Part shown: positions 1-6,187 of the stretch, in pieces | Numbering within the stretch: position 1 is the first letter of the stretch | Layout of the letters: each line of letters begins with the position of its first letter | Source of the DNA: Bacillota bacterium | GTDB taxonomy: Bacteria > Bacillota_A > Clostridia > Peptostreptococcales > Anaerovoracaceae | Direction of reading: 5' to 3' | Assembly (NCBI GenBank): GCA_017457585.1 | Contig: JAFTHD010000208.1 | Location: 1 to 8,153, forward strand | Length of the DNA stretch: 8,153 nucleotides | Translations under genes and position numbers: made by a program | Notes under the pieces: model-generated | The model's database searches: none | What the model was told of the DNA's origin: nothing | The model's input: the letters and a program-made list of their open reading frames with translations, nothing else

Positions 1-705
1 GGACCCGCAGGGCAAATTCTTGCGACAGCTTATGGAGACGGCAGGGTAAAGGCGCTCATATCAAATCCCTATGTAGATCTGCCCCTCAACGATAAAGGCA
101 AGCTGGATGTAGGCGGCAGCCTTGGAATCGGAAACCTTACGGTAATCAAGGATCTCGGTCTCAAAGAGCCCTACATCGGAACGATCGCACTTGTAGACGG
201 CGAGATCGCGGATGATCTGACGGCATACTTTTTCATATCGGAGCAGCAGAATACATCCGTTGCTCTGGGTGTAAAGGTTGAGCGGGATCTTAGCGTAGGC
301 GCAGCAGGGGGCATGATCATTCAAATGCTTCCGAGCCCCGATGAAGGAGCTGCAGACGCTTTGGAAAGGATGATAGCAACGCTGGATCCTATGACGACGA
401 TCATAAGCCGGGTGAACGAAAGAGCCGCAGGACTTTCTGACAGGGGATATCTGGAAACCGTACTCGCAGAGACTTTCAAAGACATCGAGGATGATTACAG
501 ACCGGAAGTGCTCGAGACGAGGGAGATTAAGTGGCAGTGTGACTGCAGCAGAGAGCGGATTGAGGCCGCGCTTGCAACCATAGGCAGGAAGGATCTTCGT
601 GAAATCATAGAAGAAGACGGACAGGCTGAACTTCAGTGCCACTTCTGCCTTAAGAAATACAATTTTAACAGAGAAGAACTGCAGGGGATTCTTGAGAGAA
701 TCTGA
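1..705 (+). CDS. hslO: Hsp33 redox-regulated molecular chaperone, 5'-truncated by window edge
   Basis: The open frame enters from the left edge in frame 1 and stops with TGA at 703-705, giving 234 visible residues. The family is about 290-300 residues, so roughly the first 60 are outside the window. The visible part shows the Hsp33 core, including NPYVDLPLNDKGKLDVGG near the start, LGVKVERDL in the middle and GGMIIQMLP before the linker. The C-terminal zinc domain is intact, with cysteines as CDC, then 30 residues, then CHFC (CXC-X30-CXXC). In this family these four cysteines bind zinc when reduced. Oxidation releases zinc, unfolds the linker and switches on holdase activity in the cytoplasm against aggregation of oxidatively damaged proteins. 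The next gene begins 22 nt after the stop, suggesting cotranscription. The assignment is firm; the start and promoter cannot be seen. Confidence 0.96.
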   Translation, partial: GPAGQILATAYGDGRVKALISNPYVDLPLNDKGKLDVGGSLGIGNLTVIKDLGLKEPYIGTIALVDGEIADDLTAYFFISEQQNTSVALGVKVERDLSVGAAGGMIIQMLPSPDEGAADALERMIATLDPMTTIISRVNERAAGLSDRGYLETVLAETFKDIEDDYRPEVLETREIKWQCDCSRERIEAALATIGRKDLREIIEEDGQAELQCHFCLKKYNFNREELQGILERI

Positions 706-727
706 CCAGGGTTGGAGACTGACGCAT

Positions 728-1153
728 ATGAAGGAAACTTTAGTAAAAATCAGCGCGAATCAGGTGAGTGCGGAAGCCGGCGAGGACAACATGGAATTTG
801 TCACGGAGGCAAAGCTGTACGAGAAGAATGGCGCAATATACGTGATATATGATGAGAGCGAGGTGTCTGGAGTTCCCGGGTGCCGTACGAGGCTGAAGGT
901 AAAGGGCAATAAGGTTCAGATGAAAAGGTTCGGCGAGGGTGAGGGTATCGGTAACGATATCGAGTTCGAGCAGGGCAAAAGGTTCACCGGATACTATCCG
1001 ACGCCTATGGGGCCTGTCGAGATCGAGGTTCTCACAAACAGAGTCGACAACAATATGTCCTATGATGACAAGGGCTCTCTCGATATTGATTACAGCATAA
1101 GTCTCAAGGGACTTCTTGAGGGAAGAAACAGACTGAACATTACCCTTATGTAG
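728..1153 (+). CDS. DUF1934 (YwiB-like) beta-barrel protein
   Basis: This is a 141-residue soluble protein with no signal peptide or membrane segment. Features of the DUF1934/YwiB family are visible: YVIYDE at 38-43, RTRLKVKGNKV at 53-63, KRFGEG at 66-71, TGYYPTPMGPVEIEVLTN at 87-104 and the strand LDIDYSISLKG near the C-terminus. Known members fold as a small calycin-like beta-barrel, and no biochemical role is established that I know of. I chose the ATG at 728 because GGAG at 714-717 lies 10 nt upstream. A TTG at 692 would add 12 non-family residues and overlap hslO. The gene sits 22 nt after hslO and 30 nt before a small membrane-peptide gene, so it is probably part of the same operon. Family assignment is good; function is unknown. 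Confidence 0.85.
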   Translation: MKETLVKISANQVSAEAGEDNMEFVTEAKLYEKNGAIYVIYDESEVSGVPGCRTRLKVKGNKVQMKRFGEGEGIGNDIEFEQGKRFTGYYPTPMGPVEIEVLTNRVDNNMSYDDKGSLDIDYSISLKGLLEGRNRLNITLM

Positions 1154-1183
1154 GAATGATGTATATGCAGGGAGGCAATTATT

Positions 1184-1276
1184 ATGATGAACAAAACGCT
1201 TATAAAGATCGTTGCTTTCGCGATAATAGCTGCGATGGCAATAACAACGGTAACGATGGCTATCGCTTACTTATAG
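1184..1276 (+). CDS. 30-residue single-pass membrane peptide, possibly DUF4044/Prli42-like
   Basis: This short gene is supported by an excellent ribosome binding site, GGAGG at 1171-1175, 8 nt before the ATG, and ends at TAG 1274-1276. The peptide starts [12 protein letters not shown], with a basic N-terminus (two lysines). Its remaining roughly 20 residues are hydrophobic or small and nearly uncharged, ending in AIAYL. That makes one transmembrane helix, likely with the N-terminus inside. A second ATG at 1187 could also serve as the start. Length, basic start, single helix and terminal leucine resemble the DUF4044 family, which includes Listeria Prli42, a membrane anchor of the stressosome. 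This is a resemblance by eye, not a demonstrated match. It lies between the DUF1934 gene (30 nt gap) and the UPF0371 gene (43 nt gap) and is probably cotranscribed with them. Confidence 0.7.
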   Translation: MMNKTLIKIVAFAIIAAMAITTVTMAIAYL

Positions 1277-1304
1277 ACATAGACCGCCGGATTTAGTGGC
1301 AGAA

Positions 1305-1309
1305 GGAGG
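1305..1309 (+). promoter_or_regulatory. Ribosome binding site that sets the UPF0371 start
   Basis: GGAGG here sits 10 nt before the ATG at 1320. It lies downstream of the alternative GTG at 1296, so the longer reading would place the site inside the gene. This supports the 1320 start. Confidence 0.8.
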
Positions 1310-1319
1310 GATAAAAAAG

Positions 1320-2852
1320 ATGGCAGCAATTGGTTTTAGTGCGGAAAAGTACATTGAGGAACAGTCAAGGTATATACTTGAACGAATCGAAAGCGGTAAG
1401 AGCGACCGACTCTATCTTGAGTTCGGCGGAAAGCTTGTGCAGGATAAGCATGCGGCAAGAGTGCTGCCTGGATTCGATGAGAATGCTAAGATTAAACTCC
1501 TTCACAGAATGCGCGATCAGGCGGAAATAATCATATGTATCTATGCAGGGGATATCACGACGAGAAAGACACGCCAGGACTTTGGAATAGCATATGACCT
1601 TGAAGTCCTCAGGATCATTGATATGTTCAGGGCCTATGATCTCGATGTGAACAGCGTGGTAGTCACCAGGTACGAAGACAACTCGCCTGCCGTCGATAAA
1701 TTTATAAGCAAACTGGAAAGACGCGGAATCAAGACGTACAAGCACAGGTTTACGAAAGGATATCCGACGGATGTTGAGACCATCGTAAGCGATGAGGGTT
1801 ATGGCAAGAACCCGTACATTGAAGTCACGAAACCGCTCGTAGTCGTAAACGGTCCGGGCGGAGGAAGCGGCAAGCTGGCAACATGCCTTTCGCAGCTTTA
1901 CCACGAATACAAGCTGGGGCACAAGGCTAGATATGCCAAGTTCGAGACCTTCCCAATCTGGAGTCTTCCGCTCAAACATCCTGTAAACGTTGCATACGAA
2001 AGCGCGACTGCAGACCTTCAGGATGTCAATATGATCGATTCCTTCCATCTGGAGGCATATGGAGAAAAAGCGGTCAATTACAACAGGGATCTGGAGGTTT
2101 TCCCTGTTGTTAAGAGGATCATAGAGAAGATCACCGGAGAGGCGGCTGAATATAATTCCCCGACAGATATGGGTGTGAACAGAGCAGGGTTCAGTATTAC
2201 GGATGATGATGTCGTTCGCGCCGCTGCATGTCAGGAAGTTATCAGAAGGTATATGATCGCTGAATGTGACTACAAGAAGGGCAAAGTCGATATGAAGACG
2301 GTTCAGAGGGCGAAGCTCCTCATGGATGAGCTTGATCTAAGCGAGGAAGACAGACATGTTGTTACGCCGGCGAGAGATTATGCGGAGCTTAAGAAGTCCT
2401 GCGCAGAGAATACCGACAGCGTCGTTGCCATGTCAATTGAGCTGGATAACGGGGACATCGTAAACGGATCATTCGTTGGAGGCAGCAGCTCGAGAATCAT
2501 GGTTGCCGCCGCAGCGGCCGTGTTGAACTCGATCAAGACTTTGGCAGGCATATCCGATGAGATTCAGCTGATTTCGACGAATATTCTCAAAAGCATCCAG
2601 AATCTTAAGACAGATGTTTTAGGGTCATCTACGAAGATCCTGAATGTTGAGGAAGTTCTTCTCGCCCTTGCGATTTCAGCAGAGACCAATCCTACAGCCG
2701 AGATGGCATTAAAGAGACTTCCGGAGCTCAAAGGATGCCGTGCTCACTGCACTGCTATTCTAAGCGATAAGGACGAAAATACCCTTAAGTCTCTGGGGTT
2801 AGACGTGACAAGCGATCCTGAATACGTAACAAACAACCTGTATTTTAGCTAA
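1320..2852 (+). CDS. UPF0371 / DUF1846 family protein
   Basis: This 510-residue cytoplasmic protein matches the UPF0371 (DUF1846) family in length and motifs. After an N-terminal helix, [18 protein letters not shown] lies at about residues 35-52. A glycine-rich loop with the look of a phosphate-binding motif, [16 protein letters not shown], lies at about 174-189 and is followed by a helix. The remaining half is mixed alpha/beta with an alanine- and glycine-rich stretch near 2480-2525. Structures exist for the family, but I know of no settled enzymatic role, so none is given. A GTG at 1296 would add eight residues but would put the strong ribosome binding site inside the gene. The gene ends the leftmost plus-strand string and is followed 27 nt later by an intrinsic terminator. 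It has no frameshift or truncation. Confidence 0.92.
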   Translation: MAAIGFSAEKYIEEQSRYILERIESGKSDRLYLEFGGKLVQDKHAARVLPGFDENAKIKLLHRMRDQAEIIICIYAGDITTRKTRQDFGIAYDLEVLRIIDMFRAYDLDVNSVVVTRYEDNSPAVDKFISKLERRGIKTYKHRFTKGYPTDVETIVSDEGYGKNPYIEVTKPLVVVNGPGGGSGKLATCLSQLYHEYKLGHKARYAKFETFPIWSLPLKHPVNVAYESATADLQDVNMIDSFHLEAYGEKAVNYNRDLEVFPVVKRIIEKITGEAAEYNSPTDMGVNRAGFSITDDDVVRAAACQEVIRRYMIAECDYKKGKVDMKTVQRAKLLMDELDLSEEDRHVVTPARDYAELKKSCAENTDSVVAMSIELDNGDIVNGSFVGGSSSRIMVAAAAAVLNSIKTLAGISDEIQLISTNILKSIQNLKTDVLGSSTKILNVEEVLLALAISAETNPTAEMALKRLPELKGCRAHCTAILSDKDENTLKSLGLDVTSDPEYVTNNLYFS

Positions 2853-2879
2853 ATCGCGGAGCAGCTACAGATTAAGAAT

Positions 2880-2923
2880 AATCGGCATAGTTCCTTTTTC
2901 ACAAAGGCATATGCCGATTTTTT
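2880..2923 (+). terminator. Intrinsic terminator, possibly bidirectional
   Basis: A perfect 10-bp stem is formed by AATCGGCATA (2880-2889) and TATGCCGATT (2910-2919). The loop contains a second 5-bp stem, CCTTT (2893-2897) with AAAGG (2903-2907). Six Ts at 2918-2923 follow, so it is a good plus-strand terminator for the hslO-UPF0371 string. Read from the other strand, the stem is followed by a weaker T-rich run, so it could also stop the convergent regulator operon. Confidence 0.9.
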
Positions 2924-3042
2924 GTTCACAACAAACCGTAGCAGTGACCTGCCCGTTCTACGCGAATGAATATCGGGTGCAGCGCATCCGCAGGAGACAA
3001 TCCTCAGTAAAGCGCTGGTCTTCAGAGAACTGCAGAGAGGAA

Positions 3043-3414
3043 TCATACATTCCTGTACATTTCAGATTCGATTTCACGCAGTAGACGTATTTCTTCCATG
3101 ATGATTTTGCGTGAAACGGCGGACAGGCTTTCGAAGCAACGAATTAAATCGTTCATATTATCGAGAAAATCAAAACCGTGGCGCCAAGGGGAGGCGTTCT
3201 GCAGATCACTGTTTGTAAGAGCCGATAAAGGTACTCCGAACAGCTTGGACAGCGAATACAATCTGTCTACGGGAGGCTCGGATTCGCCCGACTCATAGCG
3301 TATATACATATTCCTCGAAATTCCTATACGCTCTGCAATGTCCTCCTGGCTCAAATGACTCATATGCCTCAGATAACGCAGGTTGGAGGAAAGGAAAGAA
3401 GGTGAACTGTTCAT
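3043..3414 (-). CDS. XRE-family helix-turn-helix regulator (second gene of the leftward pair)
   Basis: This is a 123-residue DNA-binding protein. The XRE (Cro/CI-type) domain spans about residues 10-67, with NLRYLRH as the first helix, LSQEDIAERI as the second and SRNMYIRYESG holding the recognition helix. The C-terminal half is helical, with SLSAVSRKIIMEEIRLL at about 96-112. It is clearly paralogous to the gene upstream: about a third of the HTH residues are identical, and the C-terminus shares the pattern SLSxxxRxxIxxxIRxL. Its ATG overlaps the upstream stop in an ATGA of 4 nt. The nearest GGAGG lies 16 nt before the start, too far to be ideal, so translation probably depends on coupling to the upstream gene. 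No enzyme, ligand-binding or membrane domain is visible. Regulatory targets are unknown; autoregulation with its neighbours is inferred. Confidence 0.88.
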   Translation of the reverse strand: MNSSPSFLSSNLRYLRHMSHLSQEDIAERIGISRNMYIRYESGESEPPVDRLYSLSKLFGVPLSALTNSDLQNASPWRHGFDFLDNMNDLIRCFESLSAVSRKIIMEEIRLLREIESEMYRNV

Positions 3415-3815
3415 AGCAGAGAAGTCATATCCTCCATGTAGTCACGGAATGTCATTTCTTCGCTTGCCAGCCTGCGTATCTGGCCGCTTATCAGGTGACG
3501 CCCCTTTTCAGAAAGAGAGAAGTATTCCTCAACGAAATGTTTTCTGTTCGATGTGAGCCGCGCATCCATCAGCGCAAGAACCATCTCCTTTCGAAGATCG
3601 ATACCGATGAGCTCATCTTCCGTAATCTTTGTTGCCTTGCTGATACGTTTCAATTCCTCTGCTGTCACAGGTCTGCTTCCGCTTTCCAATGCAAGATAGC
3701 AGGTTCTGGACATATGAAGTCTCCCGGCAACCTCCTCCTGACTCAATGCCATGAGATGACGAAGGAATCTAAGATTTCTGCCAAGACAGTTATTTGCAGC
3801 AACGTTTACACCCAT
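3411..3815 (-). CDS. XRE-family helix-turn-helix regulator (first gene of the leftward pair)
   Basis: This is a 134-residue regulator. The XRE domain lies at about residues 12-70: NLRFLRH, then LSQEEVAGRL (helix 2), then SRTCYLALESG (recognition helix). The C-terminal part is helical and contains FSLSEKGRHLISGQIRRL at about 99-116, the same motif as in the downstream paralogue. Such tails often mediate dimerisation, which is an inference here. The start at 3815 has GAGGG 6 nt upstream on the minus strand. A perfect TATAAT lies on that strand at 3869-3874, placing the likely transcription start about 45 nt before the gene. The second regulator overlaps its stop codon by 4 nt, forming a two-gene operon, and a third XRE gene diverges from it. 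Only DNA binding is supported; the genes it controls cannot be read from the sequence. Confidence 0.9.
   Translation of the reverse strand: MGVNVAANNCLGRNLRFLRHLMALSQEEVAGRLHMSRTCYLALESGSRPVTAEELKRISKATKITEDELIGIDLRKEMVLALMDARLTSNRKHFVEEYFSLSEKGRHLISGQIRRLASEEMTFRDYMEDMTSLL
3431..3435 (-). promoter_or_regulatory. Distant Shine-Dalgarno-like site inside the first leftward regulator
   Basis: The minus strand reads GGAGG here, 16 nt before the ATG at 3414. This spacing is longer than usual. It could help terminating ribosomes reinitiate at the ATGA overlap rather than recruit new ones. Confidence 0.35.
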
Positions 3816-3868
3816 TCCAATCCCTCTCTTATTATTCCAGCCGTTACTGAATTCTCTCTGTTCCCTGA

Positions 3869-3897
3869 ATTATAACGCTAAGAAGTGATACAACTAA
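3869..3897 (-). promoter_or_regulatory. Probable promoter of the leftward XRE pair
   Basis: On the minus strand a perfect -10 TATAAT occupies 3869-3874. With 17-nt spacing, the -35 position at 3892-3897 reads TTAGTT, a poor match to TTGACA, which suggests a promoter that is weak or needs help. CTGAATT occurs twice on the plus strand, at 3847-3853 and 3865-3871, 18 bp apart, flanking the expected start site; this may be an operator. The -10 is convincing; the rest is inference. Confidence 0.55.
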
Positions 3898-3912
3898 CCC
3901 TGTCCGGGGCAA

Positions 3913-3951
3913 AATCTTCCTATAGATATAAAAGAATCTTCCTGTAGAGAT
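3913..3951. repeat. Two 17-bp direct repeats with a 22-bp period
   Basis: The plus strand carries two copies beginning AATCTTCCT, at 3913-3929 and 3935-3951, identical at 15 of 17 positions. The 22-bp period is about two helical turns, which would place bound proteins on the same face of the DNA. They lie just upstream of the leftward promoter's -35 and upstream of the tandem palindromes, so a regulator-binding role is plausible. Confidence 0.6.
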
Positions 3952-3967
3952 ATGCGCCGGCGTATTA

Positions 3968-4003
3968 TAGAGTGTAAACTCTAATTATAAAGACAAATCT
4001 TTA
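3968..4003. promoter_or_regulatory. Tandem palindromic operators overlapping the -10 of the rightward XRE gene
   Basis: Two 16-bp palindromes share one design. TAGAGTgtaaACTCTA occupies 3968-3983 and TAAAGAcaaaTCTTTA occupies 3988-4003. Each has perfect 6-bp arms and a 4-bp spacer, and the half-site consensus is TA(G/A)AG(A/T). The centres are exactly 20 bp apart, about two helical turns. TATAAA at 3986-3991, the best -10 candidate for the gene at 4021, overlaps the second palindrome, so a bound protein would block transcription. A convincing -35 is not seen. One or more of the adjacent XRE proteins is the natural candidate binder, by inference from proximity. Confidence 0.7.
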
Positions 4004-4020
4004 ATTCGGAGGATTATCCC

Positions 4021-4383
4021 ATGGTCGGAGAGCTTAATAAGGCTGAGGTCGGGAAGAAAATAAAGGCAGCAAGAAGGAGTCTGCACCTGAGCAGAGAGGA
4101 ATTCGCATCGAGGATTCCCATGTCCGCATCTTTTTTGCAGGATGTTGAGGGCGGTACCAAAGGCTTGTCGCTGGACAACTTTTACAAAGTTATCCGCGAA
4201 CTTAACGTGAGCGCGGATTATCTTCTCAGGACTGACGGTGAGCGAATGGATGACGATGCAGAGAGAAATCTGATATTCGAGAGAGTCAGAGACGATATGG
4301 ACAAGTGTGACACGGAAGCCTTAAGGGATATGGCGAACATTGTCAGATCGTTTGCAAACGCAGTGAACAGGGATAAGGAGTAG
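4021..4383 (+). CDS. XRE-family helix-turn-helix regulator (divergent gene)
   Basis: This 120-residue protein has an XRE domain at about residues 9-68: VGKKIKAARRS as helix 1, LSREEFASRI as helix 2, MSASFLQDVEGG around the recognition helix, and the usual closing YLLRTDGE. The C-terminal part is acidic and helical, with DTEALRDMANIVRSF near the end, loosely like the tails of the two leftward regulators. The recognition helix differs from theirs, so its preferred site may differ. GGAGG at 4008-4012 lies 8 nt before the ATG. Two palindromes directly upstream overlap its probable -10, pointing to repression by itself or by the divergent pair. A terminator begins 33 nt after the stop, so it is a single-gene transcript. 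No target outside this island can be named. Confidence 0.9.
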   Translation: MVGELNKAEVGKKIKAARRSLHLSREEFASRIPMSASFLQDVEGGTKGLSLDNFYKVIRELNVSADYLLRTDGERMDDDAERNLIFERVRDDMDKCDTEALRDMANIVRSFANAVNRDKE

Positions 4384-4416
4384 CAGAGGACAATATCGTA
4401 TTGTGATTATACCGTT

Positions 4417-4456
4417 TCAGCCGCAGAGCTTAACCAGCCTGCGGCTGATATTTTTT
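4417..4456 (+). terminator. Intrinsic terminator after the rightward XRE gene
   Basis: TCAGCCGCAG (4417-4426) pairs perfectly with CTGCGGCTGA (4439-4448). Inside the loop, GCT (4428-4430) can pair with AGC (4436-4438). The stem is followed by TATTTTTT (4449-4456). It separates the regulator gene from rho. Confidence 0.9.
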
Positions 4457-4642
4457 GACGAAATCCGTATTTATGAAGAACCGGTGAAAAAAATAAATAT
4501 GTATAGATATTTTGATTCCGTAGTTGTATAGTATATGAGAACGCACATCTAATCCGGAATTTATTTTCTTATCGGTGCCGTTCCAGTAAGAGCGGATCAA
4601 ATCTTTTGACATCCAATCGTAACAGCAGAAAGGAATCTTATT
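4457..4642 (+). promoter_or_regulatory. rho upstream leader and promoter region
   Basis: This 186-nt AT-rich stretch lies between the terminator and rho and has no convincing gene. It must hold the rho promoter, but no strong pair stands out. The best candidate is TTGATT (4512-4517) with TATGAG (4534-4539), 16 nt apart, each matching 4 of 6 consensus bases. A perfect TTGACA at 4606-4611 has no -10 at proper spacing. ATTCCG (4515-4520) and CGGAAT (4555-4560) could pair. The length would allow a 5' leader; rho autoregulates in other bacteria, but nothing here proves it. Confidence 0.4.
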
Positions 4643-6136
4643 ATGTGGAAAACCATGGACGAAGCAACTCTTAACGCAAAAAAGGTGGCAGACCTGAGGC
4701 AGATCGCAAAGACCTTCGGGCTTGAAGGCTATGGGAAAATGAAGAAGGCAGAGCTTGTCGCAGCCCTGATGAACGATGGCGAGGGCGAAAAGGCCGAGAA
4801 GCCTGAGAAGAAAAAGCAGGCAGAAGAAAAAGCAAAGCGTGCGGATGAGTCTGTAAGGCAGACCGAAGAGCATGCCAAAACTGATGCTGACGAGGCTGAA
4901 CATGAAGCAGGACAGGAAGATAAGGCGCGTCATCAAAGAGAACAGAACAAAGACCACAGGGATAAGAATCGCCAAAAGAAGCCGAGGGATAACAAGAATA
5001 TAGTTCCGGACAAGGATGACAGGTTTGAAGCGGAAGGCATACTGGAGCTGGCAGATGACGGCTTCGGGTTCCTCAGGTTCAACAACTTCCTCACAAGTGA
5101 CAAGGACATCTACGTTGCACCGGCCCAGATAAGAAGGTTCAATCTGAAGACCGGGGACAAGGTAAAGGGTATATGCAGACATCCTAATGAAGGCAACAGA
5201 TTCGGAGCACTTCTCTACGTGGTATCCATAAACGGAGAAGAGCCGGGTGAGGCCATAAAGCGTCCGGATTTTGAAAATCTGACGCCTATATTCCCCAATG
5301 AGAAGTTCGTTCTCGAGAAGGGGTCAAGGGATTTAAGCCTGAGGCTCATCGATCTGATCGCGCCTATCGGCAAAGGCCAGAGAGGTCTCATCGTTGCACC
5401 GCCAAAGGCTGGCAAGACGGTGCTCCTCAAGAAGATGGCAAATGCCATAGAGAACAACTATCCCGAGGTGGAGATGATCGTTCTCCTGGTGGACGAGAGA
5501 CCTGAGGAAGTCACGGATATGAAGAGAAGCCTCAAAGGGGGAGAGGTTATTTACTCTACCTTCGATGAGATGCCGCAGCATCACGTAAAGGTTGCGGAGA
5601 TGGTGCTGGCAAGAGCACAGAGACTGGCGGAGCACGGAAAAGACGTGGTGGTGCTCCTCGACAGCATCACGAGACTTGCAAGAGCATATAACCTGGTTGT
5701 GCCGCCATCGGGCAAGACCCTTTCCGGAGGATTTGACCCGGGAGCATTGCACAAGCCGAAGAAGTTCTTCGGAGCAGCGAGAAAGATTGAAGAAGGCGGG
5801 AGCATAACCATTCTTGCTACGGCACTCGTAGAAACGGGGAGCAGGATGGACGACCTGATCTACGAGGAGTTCAAGGGAACCGGCAACATGGAACTCCACC
5901 TTGACAGGAAGATGAGCGAGAAGAGGATATTCCCTGCGATCAATCTGAATAAATCGGGAACGAGAAGGGAAGATCTGCTCATGAATCAGGACGAGCTGGA
6001 AGCGATCTGGCACATGAGAAGAGCGCTCGGAAACAGAGATAATCAGGAAGCTTCAGAGGCGATCCTCGATAATCTGGCACACACGAGAGACAACAGAACG
6101 TTTATAGAGCTGATCAAGAAGGTAAGACTTGACTGA
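4643..6136 (+). CDS. rho: Transcription termination factor Rho with charged insertion domain
   Basis: Rho is a hexameric RNA-dependent ATPase-translocase that ends transcription. This copy has 497 residues, against about 420 in E. coli. The N-terminal helical Rho_N domain covers 1-43. A highly charged, low-complexity insertion of E, K, D, R, Q and A runs from about 44 to 125. The cold-shock RNA-binding domain follows (about 126-205) with DGFGFLRF at 139-146 and [12 protein letters not shown] at 155-166. The ATPase core has Walker A APPKAGKT at 252-259, DERPEEV at 284-290, Walker B VVVLLD at 335-340 followed by [10 protein letters not shown], and the loop [10 protein letters not shown] at 354-363. 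[16 protein letters not shown] lies near 408-423. The core is intact, so an active enzyme is expected. AGGA at 4631-4634 lies 8 nt before the ATG at 4643, favouring it over the ATG at 4655. A DUF1385 gene starts 51 nt downstream. Confidence 0.98.
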   Translation: MWKTMDEATLNAKKVADLRQIAKTFGLEGYGKMKKAELVAALMNDGEGEKAEKPEKKKQAEEKAKRADESVRQTEEHAKTDADEAEHEAGQEDKARHQREQNKDHRDKNRQKKPRDNKNIVPDKDDRFEAEGILELADDGFGFLRFNNFLTSDKDIYVAPAQIRRFNLKTGDKVKGICRHPNEGNRFGALLYVVSINGEEPGEAIKRPDFENLTPIFPNEKFVLEKGSRDLSLRLIDLIAPIGKGQRGLIVAPPKAGKTVLLKKMANAIENNYPEVEMIVLLVDERPEEVTDMKRSLKGGEVIYSTFDEMPQHHVKVAEMVLARAQRLAEHGKDVVVLLDSITRLARAYNLVVPPSGKTLSGGFDPGALHKPKKFFGAARKIEEGGSITILATALVETGSRMDDLIYEEFKGTGNMELHLDRKMSEKRIFPAINLNKSGTRREDLLMNQDELEAIWHMRRALGNRDNQEASEAILDNLAHTRDNRTFIELIKKVRLD

Positions 6137-6187
6137 TAGATGCAGACGGCAGCACGCAGGAGATGAGCAGCCGGTAAGGAAACAAAT

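Noticed and set aside
692..727. TTG start that would lengthen the DUF1934 protein by 12 residues
   Set aside because: The ATG at 728 has a usable ribosome binding site and matches the family start; the extension is not family-like and overlaps hslO.
2969..3000. Small GC-rich hairpin between the UPF0371 gene and the leftward regulators
   Set aside because: The stem is only 6 bp with a G-U pair and has no T run, so it does not qualify as a terminator or a recognisable RNA.
2849..3046. Minus-strand open frame of 65 codons downstream of the leftward regulators
   Set aside because: It runs through the terminator hairpin, has no recognisable domain, and its composition is unlike its neighbours.
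3495..3875. Plus-strand open frame of 126 codons
   Set aside because: It is antisense to a well-supported XRE gene and crosses that gene's promoter region; no domain is visible.
4606..4634. Perfect TTGACA as a rho promoter -35
   Set aside because: No -10 lies at 16-18 nt, and transcription starting there would leave almost no ribosome binding site before rho.
4430..5182. Minus-strand open frame of 250 codons opposite the start of rho
   Set aside because: It mirrors the charged, purine-rich insertion of rho, whose antisense reads as artificial hydrophobic runs, and it also crosses the intrinsic terminator.
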